Assembly (NCBI GenBank): GCA_042408415.1
Contig: JBHORE010000096.1
Coordinates: forward strand, 1 to 64,000
Direction: 5' to 3'
Length of the DNA stretch: 64,000 nt
Origin: Thermobaculum sp042408415
GTDB lineage: Bacteria; Chloroflexota; Chloroflexia; Thermobaculales; Thermobaculaceae
Shown: positions 49,561 to 58,033 of the stretch, one piece after another
How positions within the stretch are numbered: position 1 is the first letter of the stretch
How the letters are laid out: each line of letters begins with the position of its first letter
Program-made: the position numbers and the translations under genes
The notes under the pieces: model-generated
The model's input: the letters and a program-made list of their open reading frames with translations, nothing else
What the model was told of the DNA's origin: nothing
Database searches by the model: none

Positions 49561-52308
49561 TTACATAATATTTGTTGCCTCAGGCGTTTTGTTTACCGGG
49601 AGTTTCGCAACCACTATTCCATTATGTACGTCGTGTCTAATAGAAAAACCTAGTTTCCTACAGAGCTTTTGCATGCCGTAGTTTTCGGGTAGTATCTGAG
49701 CTTGAAGATTCGCTATACCTTCCCTTTTTGCTACTTCAATAAGTTTGCTCAATAAGAGAGTGCCTATTCCTCTGCGCTGAAACTTGTCGCTGATTATCAT
49801 TGCAAATTCAGCATCTTGGCTCCATTCCACCCTGCTTAGTCTAGCCACCCCTATTATTTCGCTCCCCGCGCTTGGATCATATCTTTCCGCTACTAGTGCC
49901 ATCTCCCGATCATAATCTATGAAGCATATTCTGGTTAGTCGCTCGTGTGCCGTCCTCTGAGTCAGACTCATCATCCTGAAATATCTAAAGTAGATACTTT
50001 CTTCTGATAAAGTCTGGTGGAACCTCACGATTAAAGGCTCATCTTCTGCCCTGATAGGACGAATAGTTAGCTCTGTACCGTCTTCCAAGTTTATCCGCCA
50101 TATGTACTCTGCTGGATAAGGTCTGATGGCGGGCCTAGGGAAAGAACTAACACCCTGATCGTGCAGTATAGCTCGAGCGTCTAGTGCCAGTATGTTGTTT
50201 GAAGATGCTAGTAAAGGATTAATCTCTATTTCTTTGATTTCTGGGTAATCAACTACCAGCTGACTGAACCTTACTATTATTTGCTCAAGAGCGTTAATGT
50301 CTATTCGCTTTCTTCCCCTTACTCCCAGTAGCGCTTGAAATATCTTAGTTCTCTCCATCATTCTACGAGCTAGGGTGGTGTTCAGAGGTGGCAGGCCTAG
50401 TTCCCTATCTCTATATACCTCGACTAGCTGTCCTCCTGATCCAAAAAGCAGGACTGGTCCAAACTGAGGGTCTACACTGCTACCAATTATAAGCTCGTAG
50501 CCTGATTCCTTTATCATTGGTTGGACGGTTACGCCATCAAAGTCCCCTCCCAAAGCCGACTTCATCGTATGCCAAGCATCTTTGATCCCTTCAGGGCTCG
50601 TTATATTTAGGTATACCCCTCCCACATCCGTTTTGTGTGTGATCTTGTTAGATAAGAGCTTGACAACTACTGGATAGCCAATCTCAATAGCAGCATCTAA
50701 GGCCTCTTCTAGTGTGTAAGCAGGTATAGTTCTAACGGTGGGTATCAAGTAATAGCTTAGGATTTGCTTCGTTTCCCATTCAGTTAGGACTGTTCTTCCA
50801 GCATTCCTACATTCTTGGATCTTATTAGCTATATCCTGACGATCCTCGTTAGATATGTTGATACTGGCTAGAGAAGGGGTTTCATACAGCAACCTCAGGT
50901 TTTCGTTGTACTGCCACATGTAATTAAACATTCTTACTGCTACATCTGGGTATCTGAATGTGGGGATGTTAGCGTTATTTAGCACTCTTTCTCCTTCAGC
51001 AATCATCTCTGCGCCCATCCAGCTTGCTAGTACAGGCTTTTTTGAATGCCTGGTGTTTGATACAAGTGCTTGTGCGGTGCGTGTTGGTTCAGTCATGGCT
51101 TGTGGGGTGAGAATTACTAGCAGTCCATCAGAGTTAGGATCTTCGACTACAGATTCTATGGCTTTGTTATATCGGTCAGCATCTGCATCTCCCAGAATAT
51201 CTACGGGGTTGCCGTGGCTCCAGGTGGGTGGAAGAAAAGAATCTAAGATCCTGCTAGTATCTTCGGATAGGGTAGCCAATTCTCCTCCACCGCTGATCAG
51301 TGCATCTGTAGCTAGAACACCAGGTCCACCAGCATTAGTAACTATTAGCAACCTCTTCCCTTTGGGCCTCGGTTGCTTGCTAAGAACTTCGGATATGTAG
51401 AACAAATCAGATATGCTGTTGACCCTAAGGGCACCTACTCTTCTTATGGCTGCATCAAAAACCTCGTCACTTTCGGCAAGTGCGCCGGTGTGTGAGGCTG
51501 CGGCTCTAGCTGCAGCTTCGGTTCTACCAGCTTTTACTATGATGATAGGCTTTGTGAGCGCGATCTCTCTTACAGCAGAAAGGAAAGACCTTGTATCTCC
51601 TATGGATTCTATGTATAGCAGGATGCTGCTAGTGTGAGGATCATCTCCTAGATAGTAAATTAGATCGCTCCAGCTTATATCTAACATGGAGCCAATAGAT
51701 ATGAAGGCCGAAAATCCTACATTTTCCCTAAGGCTCCAATCCAAAATAGCGGTACAGAGTGCCCCACTCTGGCTTATAAAGCCCACGCTTCCTGGCTTCG
51801 CCATGGATGCAGCGAACGTGGCATTTAGACCTATAGGTGGCCTCATGATACCAAGGCAGTTAGGACCAATGATTCGCATCCCAGAGGTTCTAGCTATATC
51901 AAGGATTTCGCTCTCAAGCTTTTTGCCTTCTTCACCACGCTCTCGGAAACCTGCACTAAGTATTATCGCTCCCTTGATACCTACTTGAGAGCACTCCGAT
52001 ATTACTTGAGGTACAGTTTGTGGAGGAGTAGCGATAACAGCTATATCTGCTTGGTCAGGAATGTCCATTACAGACCGGTAAGCTTTTATGCCAAGGACAC
52101 TGGACCTACGTATATTGACTGGGAATACCGTTCCTCCAAAGGGATTGCTAATAAGGTTCCATAAAACAGTTCTACCTACACTCCCCGGCTCTTCACTAGC
52201 GCCTATTACAGCTACGGCCTTGGGTGCAAATATCGCATCTAGTGCAGTCCTTCCATAGCCTAGTATATTGTGAGCGGGATCACCTGCCGTTACGGACCTA
52301 TCGTGCAC
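49561..52308 (-). CDS. Pat-type protein: NDP-forming acyl-CoA synthetase domains plus GNAT acetyltransferase
   Basis: 915 aa from the GTG at 52308, which has AGGAG seven bases upstream; the open frame extends 34 codons further without support. CoA-binding domain (AVAVIGASEEPGSVGRTVLWNLISN), ligase domain (IIGPNCLGIMRPP, VGFISQSGALC, LLIVTNAGGPGVLATDAL), ATP-grasp-like part (YPVVVKLLSNKITHKTDVGGVYLNI) and a C-terminal GNAT (VEWSQDAEFAMIISDKFQRRGIGTLLLSKLIEVAKREGIANLQAQILPENYGMQKLCRKLGF). This is the layout of PatZ/YfiQ, which acetylates Lys of Acs. Here it would be the counterpart of the acs gene in this window. Confidence 0.88.
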   Translation of the reverse strand: MHDRSVTAGDPAHNILGYGRTALDAIFAPKAVAVIGASEEPGSVGRTVLWNLISNPFGGTVFPVNIRRSSVLGIKAYRSVMDIPDQADIAVIATPPQTVPQVISECSQVGIKGAIILSAGFRERGEEGKKLESEILDIARTSGMRIIGPNCLGIMRPPIGLNATFAASMAKPGSVGFISQSGALCTAILDWSLRENVGFSAFISIGSMLDISWSDLIYYLGDDPHTSSILLYIESIGDTRSFLSAVREIALTKPIIIVKAGRTEAAARAAASHTGALAESDEVFDAAIRRVGALRVNSISDLFYISEVLSKQPRPKGKRLLIVTNAGGPGVLATDALISGGGELATLSEDTSRILDSFLPPTWSHGNPVDILGDADADRYNKAIESVVEDPNSDGLLVILTPQAMTEPTRTAQALVSNTRHSKKPVLASWMGAEMIAEGERVLNNANIPTFRYPDVAVRMFNYMWQYNENLRLLYETPSLASINISNEDRQDIANKIQECRNAGRTVLTEWETKQILSYYLIPTVRTIPAYTLEEALDAAIEIGYPVVVKLLSNKITHKTDVGGVYLNITSPEGIKDAWHTMKSALGGDFDGVTVQPMIKESGYELIIGSSVDPQFGPVLLFGSGGQLVEVYRDRELGLPPLNTTLARRMMERTKIFQALLGVRGRKRIDINALEQIIVRFSQLVVDYPEIKEIEINPLLASSNNILALDARAILHDQGVSSFPRPAIRPYPAEYIWRINLEDGTELTIRPIRAEDEPLIVRFHQTLSEESIYFRYFRMMSLTQRTAHERLTRICFIDYDREMALVAERYDPSAGSEIIGVARLSRVEWSQDAEFAMIISDKFQRRGIGTLLLSKLIEVAKREGIANLQAQILPENYGMQKLCRKLGFSIRHDVHNGIVVAKLPVNKTPEATNIM

Positions 52309-52353
52309 CTTTGTACTCCTAAGAAAGCATATTCTAGTGCCAAAACTAGGACA

Positions 52354-52380
52354 TTGAATACCATGTTTACTTAGTATAAT
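52354..52380 (+). promoter_or_regulatory. Promoter upstream of the YcaQ-like gene
   Basis: TATAAT at 52375-52380 with TTGAAT at 52354-52359, spacing 15 nt (short). The consensus -10 is convincing, the -35 less so. It lies in the divergent gap between pat and the YcaQ-like gene. Confidence 0.45.
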
Positions 52381-52442
52381 TGCTGCACTGTATATCCATC
52401 CTATTTTCAACCTTATTATCTCTGTCTATCTGGGGAGCATCA

Positions 52443-53609
52443 ATGAAGATAAGCAATAAAATGGCAAGATATGCCTTATTACATGCTCAGGGACTTAGGA
52501 AGAGAGCTGAACCTGCAACTAAGTGGGATGTGCTTCAGGCTATCAGGCGGATGGGAGCACTCCAGATAGACACTATAAATGTAGTGGCTCGTAGCCCCTA
52601 TCTAGTCCTTTGGAGTAGATTAGGTGATTACGATCCTAGATGGCTAGACGAACTACATGCTGAGGGTCATCTTTTTGAGTATTGGTCACATGCAGCATGC
52701 TTTCTCCCCATCGAGGATTATCCGATCTATCGTAGACGTATGATCGATAGATCTAGATCATTAGCCAAGTGGTATCAGGTAGACTCTGAGACTATCGATA
52801 GTGTCTTAGATCTTGTATATAACTATGGACCCGTACTATCATCTAGCTTCCCCAATCTTGACAAGCGTGCCGGAGGTTGGTGGAATCGCAAGCCTGAGAA
52901 AGAGGCCTTAGAGTACTTGTTCGATATAGGCGTGCTCATGGTAAAGGAGAGGAGAAATTTTCAAAGAGTTTATGACCTGCGGGAACGAGTTCTGCCAGAT
53001 TGGGACGATTCCAATGTGCCCTCTACCGAAGAGATGAATAAGTCATTAGTACTTAAATCAGTAAAAGCTATAGGAGTAGCTAAGCTCGCATGGGTAAGTG
53101 ATTACTTTCGCCTTGACAGAACTTCGACTGTAGCTGCTATCAAACAATTGCTGGACGAGGGAGAGTTAGTTCAAGTAGATGTAGATGGATGGGATGTTCC
53201 AGCTATAGCAAGCAGTAGTTTTATATCTGAGTTGAATGTAATTGATGAGGAGATTTCTAAGTCTCAGATTACTACCTTCCTATCTCCTTTTGATCCAGTG
53301 ATTTGGGACCGTAAGAGGGCTTTAGAGCTGTTTGATTTCGACTACAAAATAGAAGTATATACGCCTGCTTCCAAAAGGATATACGGATACTTTACGTTGC
53401 CGATTCTTTACAAAGGAAGAATAATAGGACGCATCGATCCAAAGGCTCATCGTAAAGATGGAATCATGGAGATAAGGGCTTTGCACTTGGAATCTGGGGT
53501 TGAGATAGATGATGAGCTCATCTTCGAAGTCAGCGAAGCCTTAAGGAGTTTTGCTAATTGGCATGGTACTCCTGAACTTCTAGTAAGGCGAGCTCCCTTT
53601 CAAATATAG
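52443..53609 (+). CDS. YcaQ-like DNA glycosylase (winged-helix superfamily)
   Basis: 388 aa from the ATG at 52443 preceded by GGGGAG; earlier in-frame starts are unsupported. MGALQIDTINVVARSPYLVLWSRLGDYDPRWLDELHAEGHLFEYWSHAACFLPIEDYPIYRRRM is the hallmark of the YcaQ/AlkX family, whose members unhook DNA interstrand crosslinks by cutting the N-glycosidic bond. SVKAIGVAKLAWVSDYFRLDRTSTVAAIKQLLDEGELVQVDVDG is the winged-helix part, and FLSPFDPVIWDRKRALELFDFDYKIEVYTP is the catalytic-domain signature. Whether it acts on crosslinks here is unproven. Confidence 0.85.
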   Translation: MKISNKMARYALLHAQGLRKRAEPATKWDVLQAIRRMGALQIDTINVVARSPYLVLWSRLGDYDPRWLDELHAEGHLFEYWSHAACFLPIEDYPIYRRRMIDRSRSLAKWYQVDSETIDSVLDLVYNYGPVLSSSFPNLDKRAGGWWNRKPEKEALEYLFDIGVLMVKERRNFQRVYDLRERVLPDWDDSNVPSTEEMNKSLVLKSVKAIGVAKLAWVSDYFRLDRTSTVAAIKQLLDEGELVQVDVDGWDVPAIASSSFISELNVIDEEISKSQITTFLSPFDPVIWDRKRALELFDFDYKIEVYTPASKRIYGYFTLPILYKGRIIGRIDPKAHRKDGIMEIRALHLESGVEIDDELIFEVSEALRSFANWHGTPELLVRRAPFQI

Positions 53610-53777
53610 ATTTAGATGCACTAATGACTATTGGTGACGTAACTCTCTACAGGTTGCATCTTGACGCCTGCGAAAATTATTTTCCCCCTTTATTCCAAAG
53701 CAGTGACAAAGTAGCTGACAAGAGCGCTCTCTATCATTTCTTTAGAATCAGAGATCAATTTTCAAGGGGGCAGATGT

Positions 53778-54401
53778 ATGAAGTGGTTTACGTCTATATT
53801 ATCTACTCTAGCTTTGGTAATGCTTGGCGTTAAGGGGATTGCTCTAGCAAAACAAATATATGGTAATAACGCTAACAATTACCTCGTAGGTACTAACTCC
53901 TGGGATACGATCTTTGGTAGGGGAGGCAGGGATACAATCTACGGCTTGGGTGAAGATGATGATTTGTACGGCGGCGACGGCGGAGACAGAATCTATGGCG
54001 GCTCAGGATGGGATACAATCCGTGGCGATGATGGTCCTGATTATGTCGAAGGTAATAGCGGTATTGATGATATAAAAGGTGGTTACGGAAATGACACACT
54101 CTCAGGGGGAGGCGGAGATGATGATATCGCAGGGGGCTATGGTGATGATGTGATCCACGGTGGCAGCTATGATGATTGGCTTGAAGGGCAGAATGGCAAG
54201 GATAAAATATACGGCGATGCGGGTGAAGATTATATCGATGCAGGGTCAGGGTCTGATTATGTGTACGGCGGTGATGATGATGATTCCATAGATACTTATG
54301 GAGACGGCTCCAAAGACTACGTGTACTGTGGGAAAGGAGTAGACGAAGTTTTTGCGGATAGCTGGGACTACGTCTCAAGGGATTGTGAGGAGGTTTACTA
54401 G
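53778..54401 (+). CDS. Secreted RTX-type calcium-binding repeat protein
   Basis: 207 aa. Signal peptide (residues ~1-25, MKWFTSILSTLALVMLGVKGIALA), so export would be by Sec. The mature part is almost all nonapeptide repeats of the GGxGxDxUx type (GRGGRDTIYGLGEDDDLYGG, GGYGNDTLSGGGGDDDIAGG, GGSGWDTIRGD), which bind Ca2+ in a parallel beta-roll. Two cysteines near the end (YVYCGKGVDE, VSRDCEEV) may form a disulphide. No type I secretion signal or transporter. AGGGGG is upstream of the ATG. Function unknown; possibly a cell-surface protein. Confidence 0.82.
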   Translation: MKWFTSILSTLALVMLGVKGIALAKQIYGNNANNYLVGTNSWDTIFGRGGRDTIYGLGEDDDLYGGDGGDRIYGGSGWDTIRGDDGPDYVEGNSGIDDIKGGYGNDTLSGGGGDDDIAGGYGDDVIHGGSYDDWLEGQNGKDKIYGDAGEDYIDAGSGSDYVYGGDDDDSIDTYGDGSKDYVYCGKGVDEVFADSWDYVSRDCEEVY

Positions 54402-54427
54402 CGCGTTGACTACGCGCTAGTAAACCT
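54391..54427 (+). terminator. 16-bp perfect hairpin spanning the RTX gene stop codon
   Basis: AGGTTTACTAGCGCGT (54391-54406) pairs with ACGCGCTAGTAAACCT (54412-54427) around a 5-nt loop. The TAG stop (54399-54401) lies within the left arm. No T-tract. Confidence 0.65.
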
Positions 54428-54469
54428 AAACAGTATCGAATTTATGATATTTTTGCTTCAAGAATATTC

Positions 54470-54514
54470 TCTTTACGGTTTATTACTTTAAATTATGGCT
54501 ATAAACCGTAAAGA
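54470..54514. repeat. 14-bp inverted repeat next to the 98-aa gene's ribosome-binding site
   Basis: TCTTTACGGTTTAT (54470-54483) and ATAAACCGTAAAGA (54501-54514) are perfectly complementary around a 17-nt AT-rich spacer. It ends only 5 bases before GGGGAAG, so it could be a leader hairpin or an operator dyad for the gene beginning at 54530. Confidence 0.6.
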
Positions 54515-54529
54515 AACTGGGGAAGAACG

Positions 54530-54826
54530 ATGTGGACACTAACGGGACTGGGCGGCAACTTCACGACAAAAGACGAAATGATGCAATCTGTGGAGCTTAT
54601 ACTCCAGATAGCTGTACAAAGGCTGCAGGAAAGTAAGGACGAAGCTGAAGCTATGTCAATCGCGATGAAGGATCTGGCGAGGGATATACTTGCTGCATCT
54701 GATTCAAGCTCCCAAGTAAGGGATAGCCTGCTTCTATCTTCATTGCTAAGATTGTATGCGCTTTGTATAGCTGCAGGTATCTTTGACGAGAGAGGTAAGC
54801 TTATCCAGTTCAAGACTCACCCTTAA
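54530..54826 (+). CDS. Hypothetical helical protein, 98 aa
   Basis: ATG with GGGGAAG six bases upstream. The product MWTLTGLGGNFTTKDEMMQS is mostly helical with heptad-like leucine spacing (QSVELILQIAVQRLQESKDEAEAMSIAMKDLARDILAA) and no membrane span. It resembles no family I recognise. It lies behind a 14-bp inverted repeat and is followed by a perfect 14-bp hairpin, so it appears to be a separately regulated single-gene unit. The reading frame on the opposite strand is a shadow. Confidence 0.6.
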   Translation: MWTLTGLGGNFTTKDEMMQSVELILQIAVQRLQESKDEAEAMSIAMKDLARDILAASDSSSQVRDSLLLSSLLRLYALCIAAGIFDERGKLIQFKTHP

Positions 54827-54840
54827 TTTTTTATATAGTA

Positions 54841-54872
54841 GAGGGTAGAAGAGAGTAATCTCTTCTACCCTC
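54841..54872. terminator. 14-bp perfect hairpin after the 98-aa gene
   Basis: GAGGGTAGAAGAGA (54841-54854) and TCTCTTCTACCCTC (54859-54872) with a GTAA tetraloop. Short AT-rich flanks but no T-run. The convergent methyltransferase gene ends at 54924. Confidence 0.6.
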
Positions 54873-54923
54873 GGATAGTATTTATGAGTGCGATATTTGC
54901 TATAGAACCGTGAGTATTGTCTG

Positions 54924-55751
54924 TTATATGGCAAGGACGTTTATCGACTGTGCTGAAAACTCGTAGCTACTATCTGGCAACTTGTAAGGTTCTACTATTT
55001 GATAGATAAGGTCTCTAAGTTCTAAGAGCGCGTCTTCACGCAGAGTGCTGATAAATCCCGAGTAGTCGCCACCAAGTCGGGTTATTACCTGCCAGTAGGT
55101 TTCCTTGTCAGGAAATCTCAATTTTGTTTCCATGCTGCTCATTTCAAGTGTCAAAAAACCGCTCTCTGTGAGTGCCTCTTTTAAACTGTCACGATTAGAG
55201 AGGTTGAAGATATCGGGAAAACTGGATTTGGGGATAAACCCCTTACCTATTAGCAGGTTATGTACTAGTGAGATCCAGGGATTTTTTATGGGATCACCCC
55301 ATACTGCAAGAGCCAACCTACCCCCAGTTCTTAGCACACGTCTTGATTCTCGAAGCGTTTCCTTGTAATTAGTGGAGGTTATTCCCCATTTACAGATGGT
55401 TGCGTCTACACTATTATCAGGAAGTTCTATCTTTTCTGGGTTCAACACTTTGAACTCTACGTTATTTATCCCTAACTCCTTAGCTCTCATCCTAGCAATG
55501 TCAAGAGCTTCTGTGCTTCGGTCACTGCAGATCAATTTTCCATTGGGCCCCAAGAAGCTAGCAGCCACAAAGCCGGTGTCTCCTGTTCCCGCTAGCAGTT
55601 CCAGTATTACTTCTCCCGGCCCTGGGTTGATCTGTCTTACTAGCCAAGCTGTAACGGGTCTGGATATAGTCCATAATTCGTTTCTAAGCCTGTAAAGGCT
55701 CGTAGTCAATTGCCATCTGGCTTCCTTATTGTGGTCTTCTATTGGTTCCAT
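54924..55751 (-). CDS. Class I SAM-dependent methyltransferase (UbiE-like)
   Basis: 275 aa. Motif I VILELLAGTGDTGFVA (about residues 49-64) binds SAM; NKDARS-like GKLICSDRSTEALDIAR and INNVEFKVLNPEKIELPDNSVDATICKWGITS are motifs II and III, as in methyltransferases of the UbiE/COQ5 family. The N-terminal helix RWQLTTSLYRLRNEL is typical for quinone or small-molecule methyltransferases. The substrate is not deducible. It is convergent with the 98-aa gene. Confidence 0.8.
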   Translation of the reverse strand: MEPIEDHNKEARWQLTTSLYRLRNELWTISRPVTAWLVRQINPGPGEVILELLAGTGDTGFVAASFLGPNGKLICSDRSTEALDIARMRAKELGINNVEFKVLNPEKIELPDNSVDATICKWGITSTNYKETLRESRRVLRTGGRLALAVWGDPIKNPWISLVHNLLIGKGFIPKSSFPDIFNLSNRDSLKEALTESGFLTLEMSSMETKLRFPDKETYWQVITRLGGDYSGFISTLREDALLELRDLIYQIVEPYKLPDSSYEFSAQSINVLAI

Positions 55752-55905
55752 AATCCCTCCAGTTAGTAAGCCATTATAGGGTTAGAAGGATTGTTATCTG
55801 TCATTGTGGGAGTGAATTTATAGTTGATCTTTTGTAGAGGGGCATCTTATGGACTAATTATTTTGCCGAATAGTTGGAAATTCTAAATTATGCACAAAAA
55901 TTTGC

Positions 55906-55917
55906 GCGACAAGTCGC
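55906..55917 (+). promoter_or_regulatory. Short palindrome upstream of the sugar isomerase gene
   Basis: GCGAC-AA-GTCGC, a perfect 12-bp dyad, 75 bases before the start at 55992. A candidate operator for the sugar-transport genes; no regulator gene is adjacent. Confidence 0.35.
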
Positions 55918-55991
55918 ACTCTACTGTTGCCAAGTTTTCACTATAGTAGTAACCTTCTGATAAGTCACTTTCTATGCGGGGGTAACTATTA

Positions 55992-56837
55992 TTGAAGCCA
56001 AAACTTGCAGTCTCTAGCTACTCCTTTCATCGCTTTGGATGGGGGCCCGAGGGTAATAATAAACCAAGCCTCGAGCAGATGATAGATAAGTGCTCTGAAC
56101 TCGGTTTGGAAGGAATAGAACTTTTGGGGGTTCACTTTGAGAAGTCGGATCCTACCTATCTACATAGCCTCAAACAGTACGCTTTTATGAGAGGTATAGA
56201 TATAGTAGCCGTATCGGCTCACCACAACTTCGTACATCCTGATTACTCGACCCGCATGGGAGAACTAGATAAGCTAGTTAGATGGATAGACGTGGCCTAC
56301 GAATTAGGAGTCGCTACTGTACGGGCCTTCGGTGGAAGGTGGAATACCATTGGGAGTTTCGAGGATTTTATGGCTGCCGGTGGGGACGAACCTCCTCTCG
56401 ATGGGTATACAGATGATGATGCTTTTGATTGGAGCATCGAGTGCTTCAAGATAGCTAGTTATTATGCAGGTAAGAAAGGCGTAACCATAGCACTTGAGAA
56501 TCATTGGGGACTAACTGGAAAGGCTGAAGGCGTACTAAGGATAATAAACAGTGTCCGGTCTCCTTGGCTAAAGGTAGTGCTAGACACCGGGAATTTTAAC
56601 TTCCGTCCCGATCAGTATGAGGAGATGCGAACTCTCCTACCTTACGTGGTCATGTTGCATGCCAAAACCTATTTTGGTGGAGGGATATTTTACGACGCCC
56701 ACCTAGACTATCAAAAGATTGGTCAAATGCTTCGAGAAGCTAATTTTAGTGGTTACGTATCTATTGAGTTTGAAGGAAGGGATCACCCTAGTAAGGGTAT
56801 CCCGTCGAGTATAAAGCTCCTTCGCTCTTGCCTGTAG
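55992..56837 (+). CDS. Sugar phosphate isomerase/epimerase (xylose-isomerase-like TIM barrel)
   Basis: 281 aa. SSYSFHRFGWGPEGNN opens a TIM barrel; ELGLEGIELLGVHFEKSD, VSAHHNFVHPD, ALENHWGLTG (metal-binding Glu), VLDTGNFNF (Asp) and YVSIEFEGRD provide the metal-site Glu, Asp and His of the xylose-isomerase-like family. Family members isomerise or epimerise sugars and inositols. TTG start preceded by GGGGG. It precedes a Dpp-type transporter operon by 110 bases, suggesting that the imported substrate is a carbohydrate. Confidence 0.82.
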   Translation: MKPKLAVSSYSFHRFGWGPEGNNKPSLEQMIDKCSELGLEGIELLGVHFEKSDPTYLHSLKQYAFMRGIDIVAVSAHHNFVHPDYSTRMGELDKLVRWIDVAYELGVATVRAFGGRWNTIGSFEDFMAAGGDEPPLDGYTDDDAFDWSIECFKIASYYAGKKGVTIALENHWGLTGKAEGVLRIINSVRSPWLKVVLDTGNFNFRPDQYEEMRTLLPYVVMLHAKTYFGGGIFYDAHLDYQKIGQMLREANFSGYVSIEFEGRDHPSKGIPSSIKLLRSCL

Positions 56838-56877
56838 CTGGGTATCAATTAGCAGTACGTTCATTTGCTACTAGTTG

Positions 56878-56906
56878 TTGACAGCATGTGACTATGGTTT
56901 TATACT
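56878..56906 (+). promoter_or_regulatory. Strong promoter of the ABC transporter operon
   Basis: TTGACA (56878-56883), 17-nt spacer, TATACT (56901-56906): one mismatch from the sigma-A consensus. Transcription should start about 35 nt before the first permease gene. Confidence 0.8.
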
Positions 56907-56947
56907 TTGGCCGCATTACTGGATGAATGTTATAGAAAGGAGAGATA

Positions 56948-58030
56948 ATGGCAGTCATTCAGGAAGGACGCGCTGTAGCTGAACCCAACGTTGGTATCGT
57001 GGTACTAGCGCGTCGGGTGGTGGGCAACTATCTGTTACGGAGGATAATCAGAGCTATACTTACTATCTACCTGGTATCTACTATAACCTTCTTTCTTGTA
57101 AGGTTAGTTCCGGGTAGCCCCATCGAGGTCTATATTTACAATCTAGTCAACCAATACGGAATTCCCTATGAAGAGGCAAAGCAGCAAGCGGCTTCGCTGT
57201 TCTCTCTTGATCTGGATGCTCCAATATGGCGGCAATACTTTGACTATATGGGAGGACTTCTCCATGGGGATTTTGGTAAATCCCTTATAAATGTTGGTAC
57301 GCCGGTAACTACTTATGTGCTCAAGTACCTCCCATGGACGCTGTTTAGTGTGGGTATTGGAGAGATACTAAGCTTCTTGCTAGGAATGTCCATAGGGATG
57401 TTTATGGCCTATCGTAGAGGGTCGAGACTAGACCACGTAATGACTGTAGTTGCCTCAGCACTTAGCTCCATACCTAATTATCTTGTAGGCATGATGCTAG
57501 TTGTGTTCTTAGGGGTGCAGCTGGAGCTCTTCTCGTTTACGGCTATGCGTGGGACGCTTTCTCCTGGTGTACAACCGGGATTCAGTCTGACTTTTATCAA
57601 AGATGCACTTTATCATGCATCCTTGCCTATAACCGTCTACTTACTCACCACTATCGGTGGATGGATACTCACCATGAGAAGTAGTACCGAGTCAACACTT
57701 GGAGAGGACTACGTCACAGTCGCTAAGGCCCGTGGATTGAAGGAAAGAAGGATAGTAACTTCCTATGTGGGTAGAAACGCCTCATTGCCCCTGTTTACGC
57801 AGTTCACCATATCGCTAGCCTTCGTAGTAGGCGGGTCCTTCTTTGTAGAGTGGTTGCTGAACTATCAAGGTATTGGATTAGTTCTTTTCAATGCTATACA
57901 ACAGCGCGATTACCCAGTGCTCCAAGGTATATTCCTGCTAATCACTATATCCGTAATATTTGCAAATCTCCTAGCAGATCTAATCTACGCGCGACTTGAT
58001 CCTAGGATAAGGCTTGTTGGAGGAAGATAG
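56948..58030 (+). CDS. Dpp/Opp-type ABC transporter permease (DppB-like)
   Basis: 360-aa inner-membrane permease. The N-terminal RRIIRAILTIYLVSTITFFLVRLVPGSP is the DppB/OppB signature, and the EAA loop EDYVTVAKARGLKERRIVTSYVGRNASLPLFTQF contacts the ATPase. Six or more helices. AAAGGAG precedes the ATG. It begins the gene run permease-permease-ATPase-ATPase-small protein-binding protein. Confidence 0.9.
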   Translation: MAVIQEGRAVAEPNVGIVVLARRVVGNYLLRRIIRAILTIYLVSTITFFLVRLVPGSPIEVYIYNLVNQYGIPYEEAKQQAASLFSLDLDAPIWRQYFDYMGGLLHGDFGKSLINVGTPVTTYVLKYLPWTLFSVGIGEILSFLLGMSIGMFMAYRRGSRLDHVMTVVASALSSIPNYLVGMMLVVFLGVQLELFSFTAMRGTLSPGVQPGFSLTFIKDALYHASLPITVYLLTTIGGWILTMRSSTESTLGEDYVTVAKARGLKERRIVTSYVGRNASLPLFTQFTISLAFVVGGSFFVEWLLNYQGIGLVLFNAIQQRDYPVLQGIFLLITISVIFANLLADLIYARLDPRIRLVGGR

Positions 58031-58033
58031 ATA

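Noticed and set aside
53624..53833. 69-aa frame between the YcaQ-like and RTX genes
   Set aside because: No ribosome-binding site, overlaps the well-supported RTX start and looks random in composition.
53893..54378. Antisense 161-aa frame over the RTX gene
   Set aside because: His/Arg-rich composition is the reverse complement of the Gly-Asp repeats, a typical shadow.
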